Shown here: piece by piece, positions 8,718 through 19,054 of the stretch
How the letters are laid out: the number at the start of each line of letters is the position of its first letter
Position numbering within the stretch: position 1 is the first letter of the stretch
Source of the DNA: Rubrivivax rivuli
Lineage (GTDB): Bacteria; Pseudomonadota; Gammaproteobacteria; Burkholderiales; Burkholderiaceae_C
Reading direction: 5' to 3'
DNA: 64,000 nt
Assembly: GCF_004016505.1 (NCBI RefSeq)
Contig: NZ_SACR01000001.1
Span: 744,001 to 808,000 of the forward strand
Translations under genes and position numbers: made by a program
The notes under the pieces: model-generated
Databases searched by the model: none
Seen by the model: only the letters and a program-made list of their open reading frames with translations
Told to the model about the DNA's origin: nothing

Positions 8718-10271
8718 ATGAACCTGAATCCCGCAGAAATTTCCGAGCTGATCAAGAGCCGCATCGAAGGCCTTGCCGTCTCGGCCGACATCAAGAACCA
8801 GGGCACCGTCGTGTCCGTCACCGACGGCATCGTGCGTGTGCACGGCCTGTCCGACGTGATGGCCGGCGAAATGCTGGAATTCCCCGCCACGGCCAGCGGC
8901 CAGGCCACCTACGGCCTCGCGCTGAACCTCGAGCGTGACTCGGTGGGCGCGGTGATTCTGGGTGAGTACGAGCACATCTCCGAAGGCGACACCGTCAAGT
9001 GCACGGGCAACATCCTGTCCGTGCCCGTCGGCCCCGAGCTGATCGGCCGCGTGGTCAACGCCCTGGGCCAGCCCATCGACGGCAAGGGCCCGATCAACGC
9101 CAAGATGACCGACGTCATCGAGAAGGTGGCGCCGGGCGTGATCGCCCGTAAATCGGTGGACCAGCCGCTGCAGACCGGCCTGAAGTCCATCGACGCGATG
9201 GTGCCCGTCGGTCGTGGCCAGCGCGAGCTGATCATCGGCGATCGCCAGACCGGCAAGACCGCCGTGGCCATTGACACCATCATCAACCAGAAGGGCCAGA
9301 ACGTCACCTGCGTGTACGTGGCCATCGGTCAGAAAGCCAGCTCCATCAAGAACGTGGTGCGCGCGCTGGAGCAAGCCGGTGCGATGGAGTACACCATCGT
9401 CGTGGCTGCGTCGGCTTCCGAGTCGGCCGCCATGCAGTACGTCAGCGCCTACTCGGGCTGCACGATGGGCGAGTACTTCCGCGACCGCGGCCAAGACGCC
9501 CTGATCGTGTACGACGACCTGTCCAAGCAGGCCGTGGCCTACCGCCAGGTCTCGCTGCTGCTGCGCCGCCCGCCGGGCCGCGAAGCCTACCCCGGCGACG
9601 TGTTCTATCTCCACAGCCGCCTGCTGGAGCGCGCCGCCCGCGTGAACGCCGACTACGTCGAAGCCTTCACCAAGGGTGAAGTCAAGGGCAAGACGGGTTC
9701 GCTGACGGCACTGCCCATCATCGAAACGCAAGCCGGTGACGTGTCGGCCTTCGTGCCCACCAACGTGATCTCGATCACCGACGGCCAGATCTTCCTGGAA
9801 ACCAGCCTGTTCAACGCCGGCATCCGCCCCGCCATCAACGCCGGTATCTCGGTGTCGCGCGTCGGTGGTGCTGCCCAGACCAAGCTGATCAAGAGCCTGT
9901 CCGGCGGTATCCGTACCGACCTGGCCCAGTACCGTGAACTGGCCGCATTCGCGCAGTTCGCTTCCGATCTGGACGCCGCCACCCGCAAGCAGCTCGACCG
10001 CGGTGCCCGCGTGACCGAACTGCTGAAGCAGGCCCAGTACAGCCCGCTGCCCATCAGCCTGATGGGTGCCACGCTGTACGCGGTGAACAAGGGCTTCCTG
10101 GACGACATCGACGTCAAGAAGGTCCTGGCTTTCGAACACGGCCTGCACCAGCACCTGAAGAGCAGCCACGCTGCCCTGCTGGCCAAGCTGGAAAACGACA
10201 AGGCCATGGACAAGGGCGCGGAAGAAGAACTGGCTGGCGCGATCACCGCGTTCAAGAAGTCCTTCGCCTAA
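8718..10271 (+). CDS. atpA: F0F1 ATP synthase subunit alpha
   Basis: Non-catalytic nucleotide-binding subunit of F1, 517 residues. N-terminal beta-barrel has [14 protein letters not shown]; the P-loop is GDRQTGKT at about residues 174-181; the ATPase alpha/beta signature region is [17 protein letters not shown] (about 372-388) with the arginine finger in VSRVG. The C-terminal helical domain is complete. ATG at 8718 is preceded by GGAG at about 8707. Length and motif spacing are normal. Confidence 0.98.
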   Translation: MNLNPAEISELIKSRIEGLAVSADIKNQGTVVSVTDGIVRVHGLSDVMAGEMLEFPATASGQATYGLALNLERDSVGAVILGEYEHISEGDTVKCTGNILSVPVGPELIGRVVNALGQPIDGKGPINAKMTDVIEKVAPGVIARKSVDQPLQTGLKSIDAMVPVGRGQRELIIGDRQTGKTAVAIDTIINQKGQNVTCVYVAIGQKASSIKNVVRALEQAGAMEYTIVVAASASESAAMQYVSAYSGCTMGEYFRDRGQDALIVYDDLSKQAVAYRQVSLLLRRPPGREAYPGDVFYLHSRLLERAARVNADYVEAFTKGEVKGKTGSLTALPIIETQAGDVSAFVPTNVISITDGQIFLETSLFNAGIRPAINAGISVSRVGGAAQTKLIKSLSGGIRTDLAQYRELAAFAQFASDLDAATRKQLDRGARVTELLKQAQYSPLPISLMGATLYAVNKGFLDDIDVKKVLAFEHGLHQHLKSSHAALLAKLENDKAMDKGAEEELAGAITAFKKSFA

Positions 10272-10295
10272 GCAGCCTGACCAAGGAGCAAGACC

Positions 10296-11180
10296 ATGGC
10301 GGTCGGCAAAGAGATACGCGGCAAGATCAAATCGGTGGAGAACACCAAGAAGATCACCAAGGCCATGGAAATGGTCGCCGCTTCGAAGATGCGCAAGGCG
10401 CAGGAGCGCATGCGCTCGGCGCGGCCCTACGCCGACAAGATCCGCAACATCACGGCGCACCTGTCCCAGGCCAACCCTGAGTACAAGAGCCCGTACATGC
10501 GGACCGGCGGCACGGCCAAGGCCGTGGGCTTCATCGTCGTCACCACCGACAAGGGTCTGTGCGGCGGCCTGAACACCAACGTGCTGCGCGCCGTCACGAA
10601 CAAGATGAAGGAAGTCCAGGCCGCGGGCAACGCCATCCAGGCGGTGGCCATCGGCAACAAGGGCTTCAGCTTCCTCAATCGCATCGGTGCCAACGTCGTC
10701 AGCCACGCCACGCAGCTGGGCGACGCCCCGCAGCTGGAAAAGCTGATCGGCCCGGTGAAGGTGATGCTGGACGCTTTCGTGGCCGGCAAGCTGGACGCCG
10801 TGTACGTCTGCTACACCAACTTCATCAACACGATGAAGCAGGAGCCGATGGTCGAGCAGCTGCTGCCGCTGTCCGGCGCCCGCCTGGCGCAGACCGAAGC
10901 CGAGAAGAAGCAGTACGGCTGGGACTACATCTACGAGCCCGACGCCGCCACCGTCATCGACGAGCTGCTCACGCGCTACATCGAGGCGCTGGTCTTCCAG
11001 GCCGTGGCCGAGAACATGGCCAGCGAGCAGAGCGCGCGCATGGTGGCCATGAAGGCCGCCACCGACAACGCCGGCACGCTGATCGGTGAGCTCAAGCTCA
11101 TCTACAACAAGACCCGCCAGGCCGCGATCACGAAGGAACTCTCCGAGATCGTCAGCGGCGCCGCCGCGATCTCGGGCTGA
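10296..11180 (+). CDS. atpG: F0F1 ATP synthase subunit gamma
   Basis: Central rotor shaft of F1, 294 residues. The N-terminal helix starts [35 protein letters not shown] and the C-terminal helix holds the conserved [31 protein letters not shown] stretch, the two forming the antiparallel coiled coil. The central globular domain includes [16 protein letters not shown] is preceded by AAGGAG. Complete and ordinary. Confidence 0.98.
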   Translation: MAVGKEIRGKIKSVENTKKITKAMEMVAASKMRKAQERMRSARPYADKIRNITAHLSQANPEYKSPYMRTGGTAKAVGFIVVTTDKGLCGGLNTNVLRAVTNKMKEVQAAGNAIQAVAIGNKGFSFLNRIGANVVSHATQLGDAPQLEKLIGPVKVMLDAFVAGKLDAVYVCYTNFINTMKQEPMVEQLLPLSGARLAQTEAEKKQYGWDYIYEPDAATVIDELLTRYIEALVFQAVAENMASEQSARMVAMKAATDNAGTLIGELKLIYNKTRQAAITKELSEIVSGAAAISG

Positions 11181-11208
11181 GCCCACGGCCGCAACAGATT
11201 ACGTTTGA

Positions 11209-12633
<1,425 letters not shown>

Positions 12634-12634
12634 T

Positions 12635-12713
12635 GGGCCCCCGGGCTCGCTGGCGCTCGCCACCCCCCGAGTGGGCCGTTCGCCAGCGGACCGGCGAAGC
12701 CGGATCCGCGGCT
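12635..12713 (+). repeat. Structured intergenic repeat, copy C (between atpD and atpC)
   Basis: Starts one base after the atpD stop. It shares GGGCCCCC, GCTCGCTGGCGCTCGC and the terminal CCGGC-GAA-GCCGG hairpin with copy A. The middle C/G dyad has decayed to CCCCCCGAGTGGG. Same orientation as the other two copies, ending 39 nt before the atpC ATG. Confidence 0.78.
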
Positions 12714-12752
12714 TCTGCTTGATCAGCAGCCCCAGACACCAAGGACACCCCG

Positions 12753-13169
12753 ATGGCAACTCTCCACGTTGATGTGGTTTCGGCTGAAGAGAGCATCTTC
12801 AGCGGCGAAGCCAAGTTCGTCGCCCTGCCGGGCGAGAACGGCGAACTCGGCATCCTGCCGCGCCACACGCCGCTGATCACGCGCATCCGCCCGGGTGCCG
12901 TGCGCATCGAGAAGGCCGACGGCTCGGGCGAAGAGTTCGTGTTCGTGGCCGGTGGCATCCTGGAAGTGCAGCCGGGCACGGTGACGGTGCTCGCCGACAC
13001 CGCCATCCGCGGCCACGACCTCGACGAAGCCAAGGCCCTGGAAGCCAAGAAGCTGGCCGAAGAGGCGATGAAAAACGCCAAGAGCGACATCGACCTGGCC
13101 GCCGCCCAAGGCGAGTTCGCGGCCATGGCCGCGCAGCTGGCGGCCATCCAGAAGCTGCGCAAGAAGTAA
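12753..13169 (+). CDS. atpC: F0F1 ATP synthase subunit epsilon
   Basis: Small rotor subunit and intrinsic inhibitor of F1, 138 residues. N-terminal beta-sandwich: [24 protein letters not shown], then [21 protein letters not shown], the classic epsilon motif, followed by a two-helix C-terminal domain ([18 protein letters not shown]...). Last gene of the operon, closed by an intrinsic terminator at 13193. Confidence 0.97.
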   Translation: MATLHVDVVSAEESIFSGEAKFVALPGENGELGILPRHTPLITRIRPGAVRIEKADGSGEEFVFVAGGILEVQPGTVTVLADTAIRGHDLDEAKALEAKKLAEEAMKNAKSDIDLAAAQGEFAAMAAQLAAIQKLRKK

Positions 13170-13192
13170 GCCGCGCAGCCCACGGCAAGAAG

Positions 13193-13223
13193 ACCCGCCC
13201 GGCTACCGCCCGGCGGGTTTTTT
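13193..13223 (+). terminator. Intrinsic terminator of the atp operon
   Basis: Stem ACCCGCC (13193-13199) pairs with GGCGGGT (13212-13218), with possible extension through CGG/CCG, and runs into six Ts (13218-13223). It lies 23 nt past the atpC stop. Confidence 0.88.
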
Positions 13224-13298
13224 CATGCCTGCGCGGTGCCGCTACAGTGCAGGCACGGCCCCTTGGCGCTGCCGGCGCCCGGCCTGCAGGAGCACGGC

Positions 13299-14096
13299 AT
13301 GACCAAGAAGGCCAAGAGCGAGACCGACAAGCCCCAACGCCTGGGCAAGGCGGCCTACATCGAACAACTCGCGCCGCTGGAGCTGGAGCTCAACGACATG
13401 GCGCGCTGGCTGCAGCACAGCGGGCAGCGCGTGCTGGTGCTGATCGAGGGGCGCGACACCGCCGGCAAGGGTGGCGTCATCTCGGCCATCAGCGACACGC
13501 TGAACCCGCGCCAGTGCCGCGTGGTCGCGCTGCCCAAGCCCAACGACCGCGAGCGCACGCAGTGGTACTTCCAGCGTTACGTGCCGCACCTGCCGGCAGC
13601 CGGTGAGATCGTGCTCTTCGACCGCAGCTGGTACAACCGCGCCGGCGTCGAGAGGGTCATGGGCTACTGCAGCGAGGCGCAGGTCGAGACCTTCCTCAAG
13701 CAGGCGCCGGTGTTCGAGAAGATGCTGGTCGACGACGGCATCCTGCTCTTCAAGTACTGGCTGACGGTGGACCAGGTGCAGCAGGAAGAGCGCTTCGCCG
13801 AACGCCTGGCCGACCCGCTCAAGCGCTGGAAGCTCAGCCCCATCGACCTCGAAGCGCGGGCGCGTTACGCCGACTACACGGAGGCCCGCAACACGATGCT
13901 CGCCGCCACACACAGCAAGCGAACGCCGTGGACCTTGGTCGACTTCAACGACCAGCGCCGCGGCCGGCTGGCGCTGATACGCGACCTGCTGGCTCGCCTG
14001 CCCGACCACGCCGTGCCCGAGCCAGCGCTGGAGTTCCCGCCGCTGCCCTACCCGCCGCTGAAAGAGCGCTTCAAGGCGGGCTTCAAGGCTATCTGA
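13299..14096 (+). CDS. ppk2: Polyphosphate kinase 2 family protein
   Basis: A 265-residue P-loop kinase of the PPK2 family, which moves phosphate between polyphosphate and nucleotides (usually making NTPs or NDPs from polyP). Walker A is IEGRDTAGKGG at about residues 59-69, Walker B and lid are LFDRSWYNRAGVERVMG at about 106-122, and FKYWLTVDQVQQEERF follows. Single-domain length fits class I. Start at 13299 is set by GGAG (13289-13292); the frame is open further up but overlaps the terminator region. It lies just past the atp terminator, so is probably transcribed separately, though its nearness to ATP synthase is suggestive. Nucleotide preference cannot be read. Confidence 0.9.
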   Translation: MTKKAKSETDKPQRLGKAAYIEQLAPLELELNDMARWLQHSGQRVLVLIEGRDTAGKGGVISAISDTLNPRQCRVVALPKPNDRERTQWYFQRYVPHLPAAGEIVLFDRSWYNRAGVERVMGYCSEAQVETFLKQAPVFEKMLVDDGILLFKYWLTVDQVQQEERFAERLADPLKRWKLSPIDLEARARYADYTEARNTMLAATHSKRTPWTLVDFNDQRRGRLALIRDLLARLPDHAVPEPALEFPPLPYPPLKERFKAGFKAI

Positions 14097-14124
14097 AGGC
14101 CTCAGCCCTCAGCAGGGCCTTCAG
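14093..14124. terminator. Shared hairpin between convergent ppk2 and zinc-finger genes
   Basis: A perfect 9-bp stem CTGAAGGCC (14093-14101) / GGCCTTCAG (14116-14124) overlaps the stop codons of both convergent genes. No T-run, so it may act as a bidirectional mRNA end or RNase barrier. Confidence 0.45.
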
Positions 14125-14324
14125 TGGTGGTGCACGTGCTCGCCGGCCTTGAGCTTGTAGACGGTGCCGCAGTACGGGCAACGCCCTTCACCGGTGGTGG
14201 CCACGTCGATGAAGACCTTGGGGTGGTTGCTCCACAAGGCCATCTTGGGGTTGGGGCAGAAGGTCACGCCCGGGCCCTGCAGCTCGGCGGCGCTCACTTC
14301 GACCACTGCTTTCGGTTCAGCCAT
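14121..14324 (-). CDS. Zinc-finger (zf-CHCC) domain protein
   Basis: A 67-residue protein with the zf-CHCC layout: Cys23 in FCPNPKM, a His in SNHPKVF, and CPYCGTVY providing the last two ligands, then a His-rich tail EHVHHH. The domain is shared with the mitochondrial complex I subunit NDUFS6, but bacterial stand-alone members next to ilvE have no proven role. It starts 8 nt after ilvE and is surely in its operon. Zinc binding is inferred from the ligands. Confidence 0.85.
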   Translation of the reverse strand: MAEPKAVVEVSAAELQGPGVTFCPNPKMALWSNHPKVFIDVATTGEGRCPYCGTVYKLKAGEHVHHH

Positions 14325-14332
14325 GTTCTTCC

Positions 14333-15259
14333 TCAGGCCACCGGCGTGAGCCAGTGCGCGTACTTGGGGTTGCGGCCGTTCACGATGTCGAAGAAGGCCG
14401 TCTGGATCTTCTCGGTGATGGGGCCGCGGCGGCCCGCGCCGAGTTCGATGCGGTCGAGCTCGCGGATAGGCGTCACTTCAGCGGCGGTGCCGGTGAAGAA
14501 GGCCTCGTCGCAGATGTAGACCTCGTCGCGCGTGATGCGCTTTTCCTTCAGCGTCAGGCCCAGGTCCTGGCAGATGTGGAAGATGGTGTCGCGCGTGATG
14601 CCGTTCAGCGCGCCGGCACTGAGGTCCGGCGTGTAGACCACGCCCTTCTTGATGACGAAGAGGTTCTCGCCCGCGCCTTCGGCCACGAAACCGGCGGGGT
14701 CGAGCAGCATGGCCTCGTCGTAGCCCTCGTCGGTGGCTTCCATGTTGGCCAGGATGCTGTTGGTGTAGTTGCTCACCGCCTTGGCCTGCGTCATCGTGAT
14801 GTTGACGTGGTGCCTCGTGTAGCTGCTGGTCTTCACGCGGATGCCACGCTGCAGGCCTTCTTCACCCAGGTAGGCGCCCCAGGGCCAGGCCGCCACCATC
14901 AGGTGGATGGTGTTGCCCTTGGGGCTGACACCGAGCTTCTTGTCGCCGATCCAGGTCAGCGGGCGCAGGTAGCAGCTTTCCAGCTGGTTCACGCGCACCA
15001 CCTCGCGCTGCGCCTCCATCACCTGCTCGGGCGTGAAGGGGATCTTCATGCGCAGGATCTTGGCGCTGTTGAAGAGGCGCTCGGTGTGCTCTTGCAGGCG
15101 GAAGATGGCCGTGCCCTGCGCCGTCTTGTAGGCGCGCACGCCTTCGAAGGCGCCGCAGCCATAGTGCAGCGTGTGGCTCAGCACGTGGATCTTGGCGTCG
15201 CGCCATTCGACGAGCTGGCCGTCCATCCAGATCTTGCCGTCGCGGTCTGACATCGACAT
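14333..15259 (-). CDS. ilvE: Branched-chain amino acid aminotransferase
   Basis: PLP enzyme (fold IV) that makes valine, leucine and isoleucine from their 2-oxo acids with glutamate, 308 residues, cytoplasmic. Start region DGKIWMDGQLVEWRDAKIHVLSHTLHYGCGAFEG is diagnostic; the PLP lysine falls in MTQAKAVSNYTNSILA, and the signature EGAGENLFVIKKGVV and AEVTPIRELDRIELG follow. The frame is open far upstream but the ATG at 15259 has AAGGAG six bases before it and matches homologues. Operon: a small membrane protein upstream, the zf-CHCC gene downstream. Confidence 0.95.
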   Translation of the reverse strand: MSMSDRDGKIWMDGQLVEWRDAKIHVLSHTLHYGCGAFEGVRAYKTAQGTAIFRLQEHTERLFNSAKILRMKIPFTPEQVMEAQREVVRVNQLESCYLRPLTWIGDKKLGVSPKGNTIHLMVAAWPWGAYLGEEGLQRGIRVKTSSYTRHHVNITMTQAKAVSNYTNSILANMEATDEGYDEAMLLDPAGFVAEGAGENLFVIKKGVVYTPDLSAGALNGITRDTIFHICQDLGLTLKEKRITRDEVYICDEAFFTGTAAEVTPIRELDRIELGAGRRGPITEKIQTAFFDIVNGRNPKYAHWLTPVA

Positions 15260-15303
15260 GGAAACTCCTTCGGGGTGTGCGTGCTGCGGTGAAGCGCCGG
15301 ATT

Positions 15304-15741
15304 TTAGGTGTCGCTCCGGGCTGCGACGCGCTGCAGCTGCCATTGCGTGACGCGGCCGCCGTGCAGCGTGACCTGCACCTCGTCGCCCGTCTCGTCGGCC
15401 CAGGCCCAGACCTCGGTGCCGCCGCTTTCGGCCTGCACGGGGCGGCCCAGGCTGAGTGTCAGGCGCAGCACCTGCGGCAAGCGCATGCCGGCGTGCAGCT
15501 TGGCGTTCAGCATCACGGCGCTGGGTACCACGCCCACCGGCCGCTGGCTGGCAATGCGCAGTGTGCGCAGCGCCTGGCTGAACTGCAGCAGCAGCCAGAA
15601 CACGATGACGGTGAGGGCCAGCAGCACGCCCGGCCCGCCGTAGCTCAGCCAGCCGCCGACCACCGCCGCCAGTGCCAGCGCCCAGCCCAGAGCGGCCTGC
15701 GCCTTCGCGGAGAATCGTGGGGATGACGGCTTTGCAGACAT
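15304..15741 (-). CDS. Small membrane protein of unknown function
   Basis: A 145-residue protein with two adjacent hydrophobic helices (AALGWALALAAVVGGWLSY and GVLLALTVIVFWLLLQFSQAL, residues about 15-55) followed by a soluble part of beta character ending QWQLQRVAARSDT. I do not recognise a named domain. It lies 44 nt upstream of ilvE on the same strand, an arrangement I associate with Burkholderiales, so co-transcription is likely. Its start region overlaps that of the divergent GT25 gene by 19 bp if both ATGs are right; Met at a later position is not available nearby. Confidence 0.65.
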   Translation of the reverse strand: MSAKPSSPRFSAKAQAALGWALALAAVVGGWLSYGGPGVLLALTVIVFWLLLQFSQALRTLRIASQRPVGVVPSAVMLNAKLHAGMRLPQVLRLTLSLGRPVQAESGGTEVWAWADETGDEVQVTLHGGRVTQWQLQRVAARSDT

Positions 15742-16505
15742 GGGTGATCAATCTCGACAGGGCGCCCGAGCGGCTGGCTCGCATCAGCGCGCAGCTGCAG
15801 GCCCTGCAACTGCCCTACACGCGTCTCGCGGCGGTGGATGCGCGGGCCCTGACACCAGCCCAGAGGGCCGCTCTCGACGAGCCGGCCTTCCACCGCAAAC
15901 ACGGCATGACGCCGGTGCCGGGCGAGCTGGGATGTTACCTGTCGCACATCGAGGTGATGCGCGCCTTTCTGGCCAGCGAGGCGCAGTTTGCGCTGGTGCT
16001 GGAAGACGACGTGCTGCTGCAGAACAGCCTGCCTGCGGTGCTGCAGGGCCTGATGCAGCACCCCACGCGCTGGGACGTGGTGAAGCTCTCCGCCGTGCAC
16101 CGCGGCACGCCGCAGCCCTACCTGCAGGTGGCACCCGGCCACCAGTTGGCGGTGATGCTGAGCCGCTGCACCGGCAGCAGTGCCTACCTGATGAACCGTC
16201 GCGCCGCGCAGGCCTACCTGCGAGAACGCGACGGCCTGCTGCCGATGCAACTGCCCTACGACCATGTCTTCGACCAGGGCTGGCGCTTCGGCCTGAAGTT
16301 CCGCCTCGTCACGCCCACGCCCTGCGGGCACGACGAGCACATCGCCAGCACCATCACCGCACCCGCGGGCGGCAGCCGCAAGTTCCACTGGACCCGGCGA
16401 TTGCCCACCTACGCCTACCGCATTGGCAACGAACTGAAGCGCCTGGCCTACGGGCTGCGCGAAACCCGCCTCGAACGCCACACCACGCAAAGCAGCGCGG
16501 GCTGA
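15723..16505 (+). CDS. Glycosyltransferase family 25 (LPS-type)
   Basis: A 260-residue GT25 enzyme; this family adds galactose or related sugars to lipooligosaccharide. Visible family parts: WVINLDRAPERLARISAQL at the start, GELGCYLSHIEVMRAF at about residues 70-85, and the metal-binding LVLEDDVLL (DxD-like EDD) at about 97-105. A GSSAYLMNRRAAQAYL segment and the DH of PYDHVFDQGW follow. The ATG at 15723 gives the canonical start MTALQTWVINLDR; a longer frame from 15672 runs into the divergent neighbour. Acceptor sugar unknown. Confidence 0.88.
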   Translation: MTALQTWVINLDRAPERLARISAQLQALQLPYTRLAAVDARALTPAQRAALDEPAFHRKHGMTPVPGELGCYLSHIEVMRAFLASEAQFALVLEDDVLLQNSLPAVLQGLMQHPTRWDVVKLSAVHRGTPQPYLQVAPGHQLAVMLSRCTGSSAYLMNRRAAQAYLRERDGLLPMQLPYDHVFDQGWRFGLKFRLVTPTPCGHDEHIASTITAPAGGSRKFHWTRRLPTYAYRIGNELKRLAYGLRETRLERHTTQSSAG

Positions 16506-16517
16506 GCGCTGCGCCGT

Positions 16518-17297
16518 TCAGTCGGGCAGGGTTCGACCGACGCGGCCGGTTCGCAGCGCATCGGCCCAATCGACGCGGCCCGCATCTTCGGCGCGGGCGG
16601 CGGCCTGCTCCCAGTCGTAGGCCGTCTGCCGCAGCTCGGCCTGCCAGCCCTGGGCCCCGAGGCTGAGCAAGGCCCAGCGCGCGTGCGGGCTGCTGTTCTC
16701 GACGTGGTGGCGGTGGGGCTGGTCGTGGTCGTAGGCCGGCAGGCCCACGCTGCCGGGGTTCAGCAACAGGCGCCCGTCCACCAGGGCCATGCGGGGCAGG
16801 TGCGTGTGGCCGCACAGCAGCACCTGCGCGCCAGCGGGCCAGCCGCTGCCCGCGCGGGCGCGCATTTCGGCCTCGGTGGCCGGGCGCAGACCGGGTGACG
16901 CGGGCGGCGCGAAGTCGGGTGTCACCGTGTGCAGCCAGGGCTCCAGGTCGCTCGACGGTGTGCCGTGGAAGAGCGCCACGGCGCCGCCGGCCAGCATCGC
17001 ATGGCCGGGCAGCGCGGCCACCCAGGCCCGCTGTGCGGCGTTCAGCGCTGCTGCGGCCCTCGCGTCACTGGCGCCTTGTGGCGTGCGCGTGTCGAGCAGC
17101 TGACGCTCATGGTTGCCGGCGATGGTGGGCCCGGGGCGGGCCATCAGGAAGGCGGCTGTCTCGCTGGGCCACAAGGGGCCGCTGAGGATGTCGCCGAGGT
17201 TGATCACGCCCTCGACGCCGGCCGCCTCGATCTCGGCCCATACCGCCTGCAGCGCTGGCAGGTTGCCGTGGATGTCGGAGACCACCGCCCAGCGCAT
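16518..17297 (-). CDS. Metallophosphoesterase (calcineurin-like)
   Basis: A 259-residue metal-dependent phosphoesterase of the YfcE/PrpE-like group. The five motifs are all present: DIHGN (residues 8-12), GDILSGP (about 36-42), GNHERQ (about 61-66), GHTHLPR (about 160-166) and NPGSVGLP (about 183-190). Substrate could be a phosphodiester, a phosphoprotein or a dinucleotide; nothing in the sequence decides. It follows a DUF1232 gene by 16 nt, and that gene follows radA. Confidence 0.88.
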   Translation of the reverse strand: MRWAVVSDIHGNLPALQAVWAEIEAAGVEGVINLGDILSGPLWPSETAAFLMARPGPTIAGNHERQLLDTRTPQGASDARAAAALNAAQRAWVAALPGHAMLAGGAVALFHGTPSSDLEPWLHTVTPDFAPPASPGLRPATEAEMRARAGSGWPAGAQVLLCGHTHLPRMALVDGRLLLNPGSVGLPAYDHDQPHRHHVENSSPHARWALLSLGAQGWQAELRQTAYDWEQAAARAEDAGRVDWADALRTGRVGRTLPD

Positions 17298-17313
17298 GGC
17301 TGTGCGCCTGCGC

Positions 17314-17589
17314 TCAGTAGCGCTGTCCGCGTGCGATGTCGGCCCGCACCGCGGCCGGCAGCCGGCGCAGCATGTAGCGCACGGCCAGCGGGATGAGCAC
17401 GAGGTCGTCCACCACGCCCAGCAGCGGGATGAAGTCGGGCAAGAGGTCGATCGGCGACAGCAGGTACAGCACCAGCAGCGCCGCGGCCGGCTTCAGCCAG
17501 CGCGGCTGCAAAGGGTGGCGCAGCGCACGCCAGAGCTGCAGCGCGTCGCTGCGCAACAGGGTCCACAGCACCGCCAGCTTCTTCCACAT
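17314..17589 (-). CDS. YkvA-like DUF1232 membrane protein
   Basis: A 91-residue protein with the DUF1232 core LLSPIDLLPDFIPLLGVVDD, a short hydrophobic hairpin that gives the family its signature, and a C-terminal basic stretch RYMLRRLPAAVRADIARGQRY. Function of the family is not known, though it is often tied to membrane or envelope integrity. It lies between radA and the metallophosphoesterase on the same strand. The start at 17589 gives MWKKLAVLWTLLR. Confidence 0.85.
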   Translation of the reverse strand: MWKKLAVLWTLLRSDALQLWRALRHPLQPRWLKPAAALLVLYLLSPIDLLPDFIPLLGVVDDLVLIPLAVRYMLRRLPAAVRADIARGQRY

Positions 17590-17660
17590 GGTCGTCCTTT
17601 CCAGCCCCAACAGCGCAGAACTTAGGGGCGAGGGGCCCAGCTCACAAGACCGGGCCTGAT

Positions 17661-19025
17661 TCACCCCAGCCCGCGCACGGCCTCGATGGCCTGCTCGATG
17701 CGTTCCACTGCGTGCACCGTCAGCCCTTCGATCGGCTTCTTCGGCGCGTTGGCCTTGGGCACCACGGCCACGCTGAAGCCGAGCTTGGCGGCTTCTCTCA
17801 ACCGCTCTTGCCCGCGCGGTGCAGGCCGCACCTCGCCGGCCAGGCCGACTTCGCCGAAGGCGATGAAGCCGCGCGGCAGCGCCTTGCCACGCAGGCTGCC
17901 CTGGATGGCCAGCAGCACCGCCAAGTCGGCCGCCGGCTCGGCGATGCGCACGCCGCCCACGGCGTTGACGAACACGTCCTGGTCCAGGCAGGCCACGCCC
18001 GCGTGGCGGTGCAGCACCGCCAGCAGCATGGCCAGGCGGTCGCGGTCCAGGCCCACGCTGAGGCGCCGCGGGCTGGGCCCGCCGCTGTCCACCAGCGCCT
18101 GGATCTCCACCAGCAGCGGCCGCGTGCCTTCCAGCGTCACCAGCACGCAGCTGCCGGGCACGGGCTCGCTGTGCGTGCTGAGGAAGATGGCGCTCGGGTT
18201 GCTCACGCCGCGCAGGCCTTTTTCGGTCATCGCGAAGACGCCGATCTCGTTCACGGCGCCGAAGCGGTTCTTGATGGCGCGCACCATGCGGAAGCTGCTG
18301 TGCGTGTCGCCCTCGAAGTACAGCACCGTGTCGACGATGTGCTCCAGCACGCGCGGCCCGGCCAGCGCACCTTCCTTCGTGACGTGGCCCACCAGCACCA
18401 CCGTGCAGCCGCGCGTCTTGGCCACGCGCGTGAGCTGGGCTGCGCACTCACGCACCTGCGCCACGCTGCCGGGGGCGGAGTTGAGCTGCTCGCTGTAGAC
18501 GGTCTGGATGGAATCGATGACGCAGAAGGCCGGGTTCTCGGCCTCGATGGCCGCGACGATCTTCTCCAGCTGGATCTCCGCCAGCACGCGCACGTGCGTG
18601 CCCGGCAGGCCCAGCCGGCGCGCGCGCAGCGCGATCTGCGCGCCGCTCTCTTCGCCCGTGACATAGAGCACCGGCATCTGCGTGCTGAGCGCGTCCACCG
18701 CCTGCAGCAGCAGCGTGCTCTTGCCGATGCCGGGGTCGCCACCGATCAGCACCACCGCGCCTTCGACGATGCCGCCGCCGAGCACGCGGTCGAGCTCTTC
18801 CTGGCCCGTGGGCGTGCGCGCCACGTCGGCGGCCTCGATCTGGCTCAGCGTGGTGACGGGCTGGCTCTTGGCCAGGGCCTGGAAGCGCGTGTTGCGCGTG
18901 GCCGGGCCGGCGGCTTCGGCCGCCGTCTCGTCCAGCGTGTTCCAGGCCTTGCAGTGCGGGCACTGGCCCAGCCATTTGGCATTCGTGCCGCCGCACTCGC
19001 GGCAGGTGTAGATCGTCTTGGCCAT
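17661..19025 (-). CDS. radA: DNA repair protein RadA
   Basis: RecA-like DNA-branch-migration helicase acting in recombinational repair, 454 residues. N-terminal four-cysteine zinc finger (CRECGGTNAKWLGQCPHC, residues 8-25), Walker A GDPGIGKST at about 97-105, the RadA-specific KNRFGAVNEIG motif at about 252-262, and a C-terminal Lon-like domain with DRDRLAMLLAVLHRHAG. Complete and of normal length. It heads a small operon with DUF1232 and metallophosphoesterase genes. Confidence 0.96.
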   Translation of the reverse strand: MAKTIYTCRECGGTNAKWLGQCPHCKAWNTLDETAAEAAGPATRNTRFQALAKSQPVTTLSQIEAADVARTPTGQEELDRVLGGGIVEGAVVLIGGDPGIGKSTLLLQAVDALSTQMPVLYVTGEESGAQIALRARRLGLPGTHVRVLAEIQLEKIVAAIEAENPAFCVIDSIQTVYSEQLNSAPGSVAQVRECAAQLTRVAKTRGCTVVLVGHVTKEGALAGPRVLEHIVDTVLYFEGDTHSSFRMVRAIKNRFGAVNEIGVFAMTEKGLRGVSNPSAIFLSTHSEPVPGSCVLVTLEGTRPLLVEIQALVDSGGPSPRRLSVGLDRDRLAMLLAVLHRHAGVACLDQDVFVNAVGGVRIAEPAADLAVLLAIQGSLRGKALPRGFIAFGEVGLAGEVRPAPRGQERLREAAKLGFSVAVVPKANAPKKPIEGLTVHAVERIEQAIEAVRGLG

Positions 19026-19054
19026 GCGGCATTGTGGGCCGCACGGCCGGGCGA

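Noticed and set aside
8067..11186. A 1039-codon open frame on the minus strand opposite atpH-atpA-atpG
   Set aside because: It is a complementary-strand shadow of the highly GC-biased atp genes, rich in His, Arg, Gly and Gln, with no domain pattern and no ribosome site.
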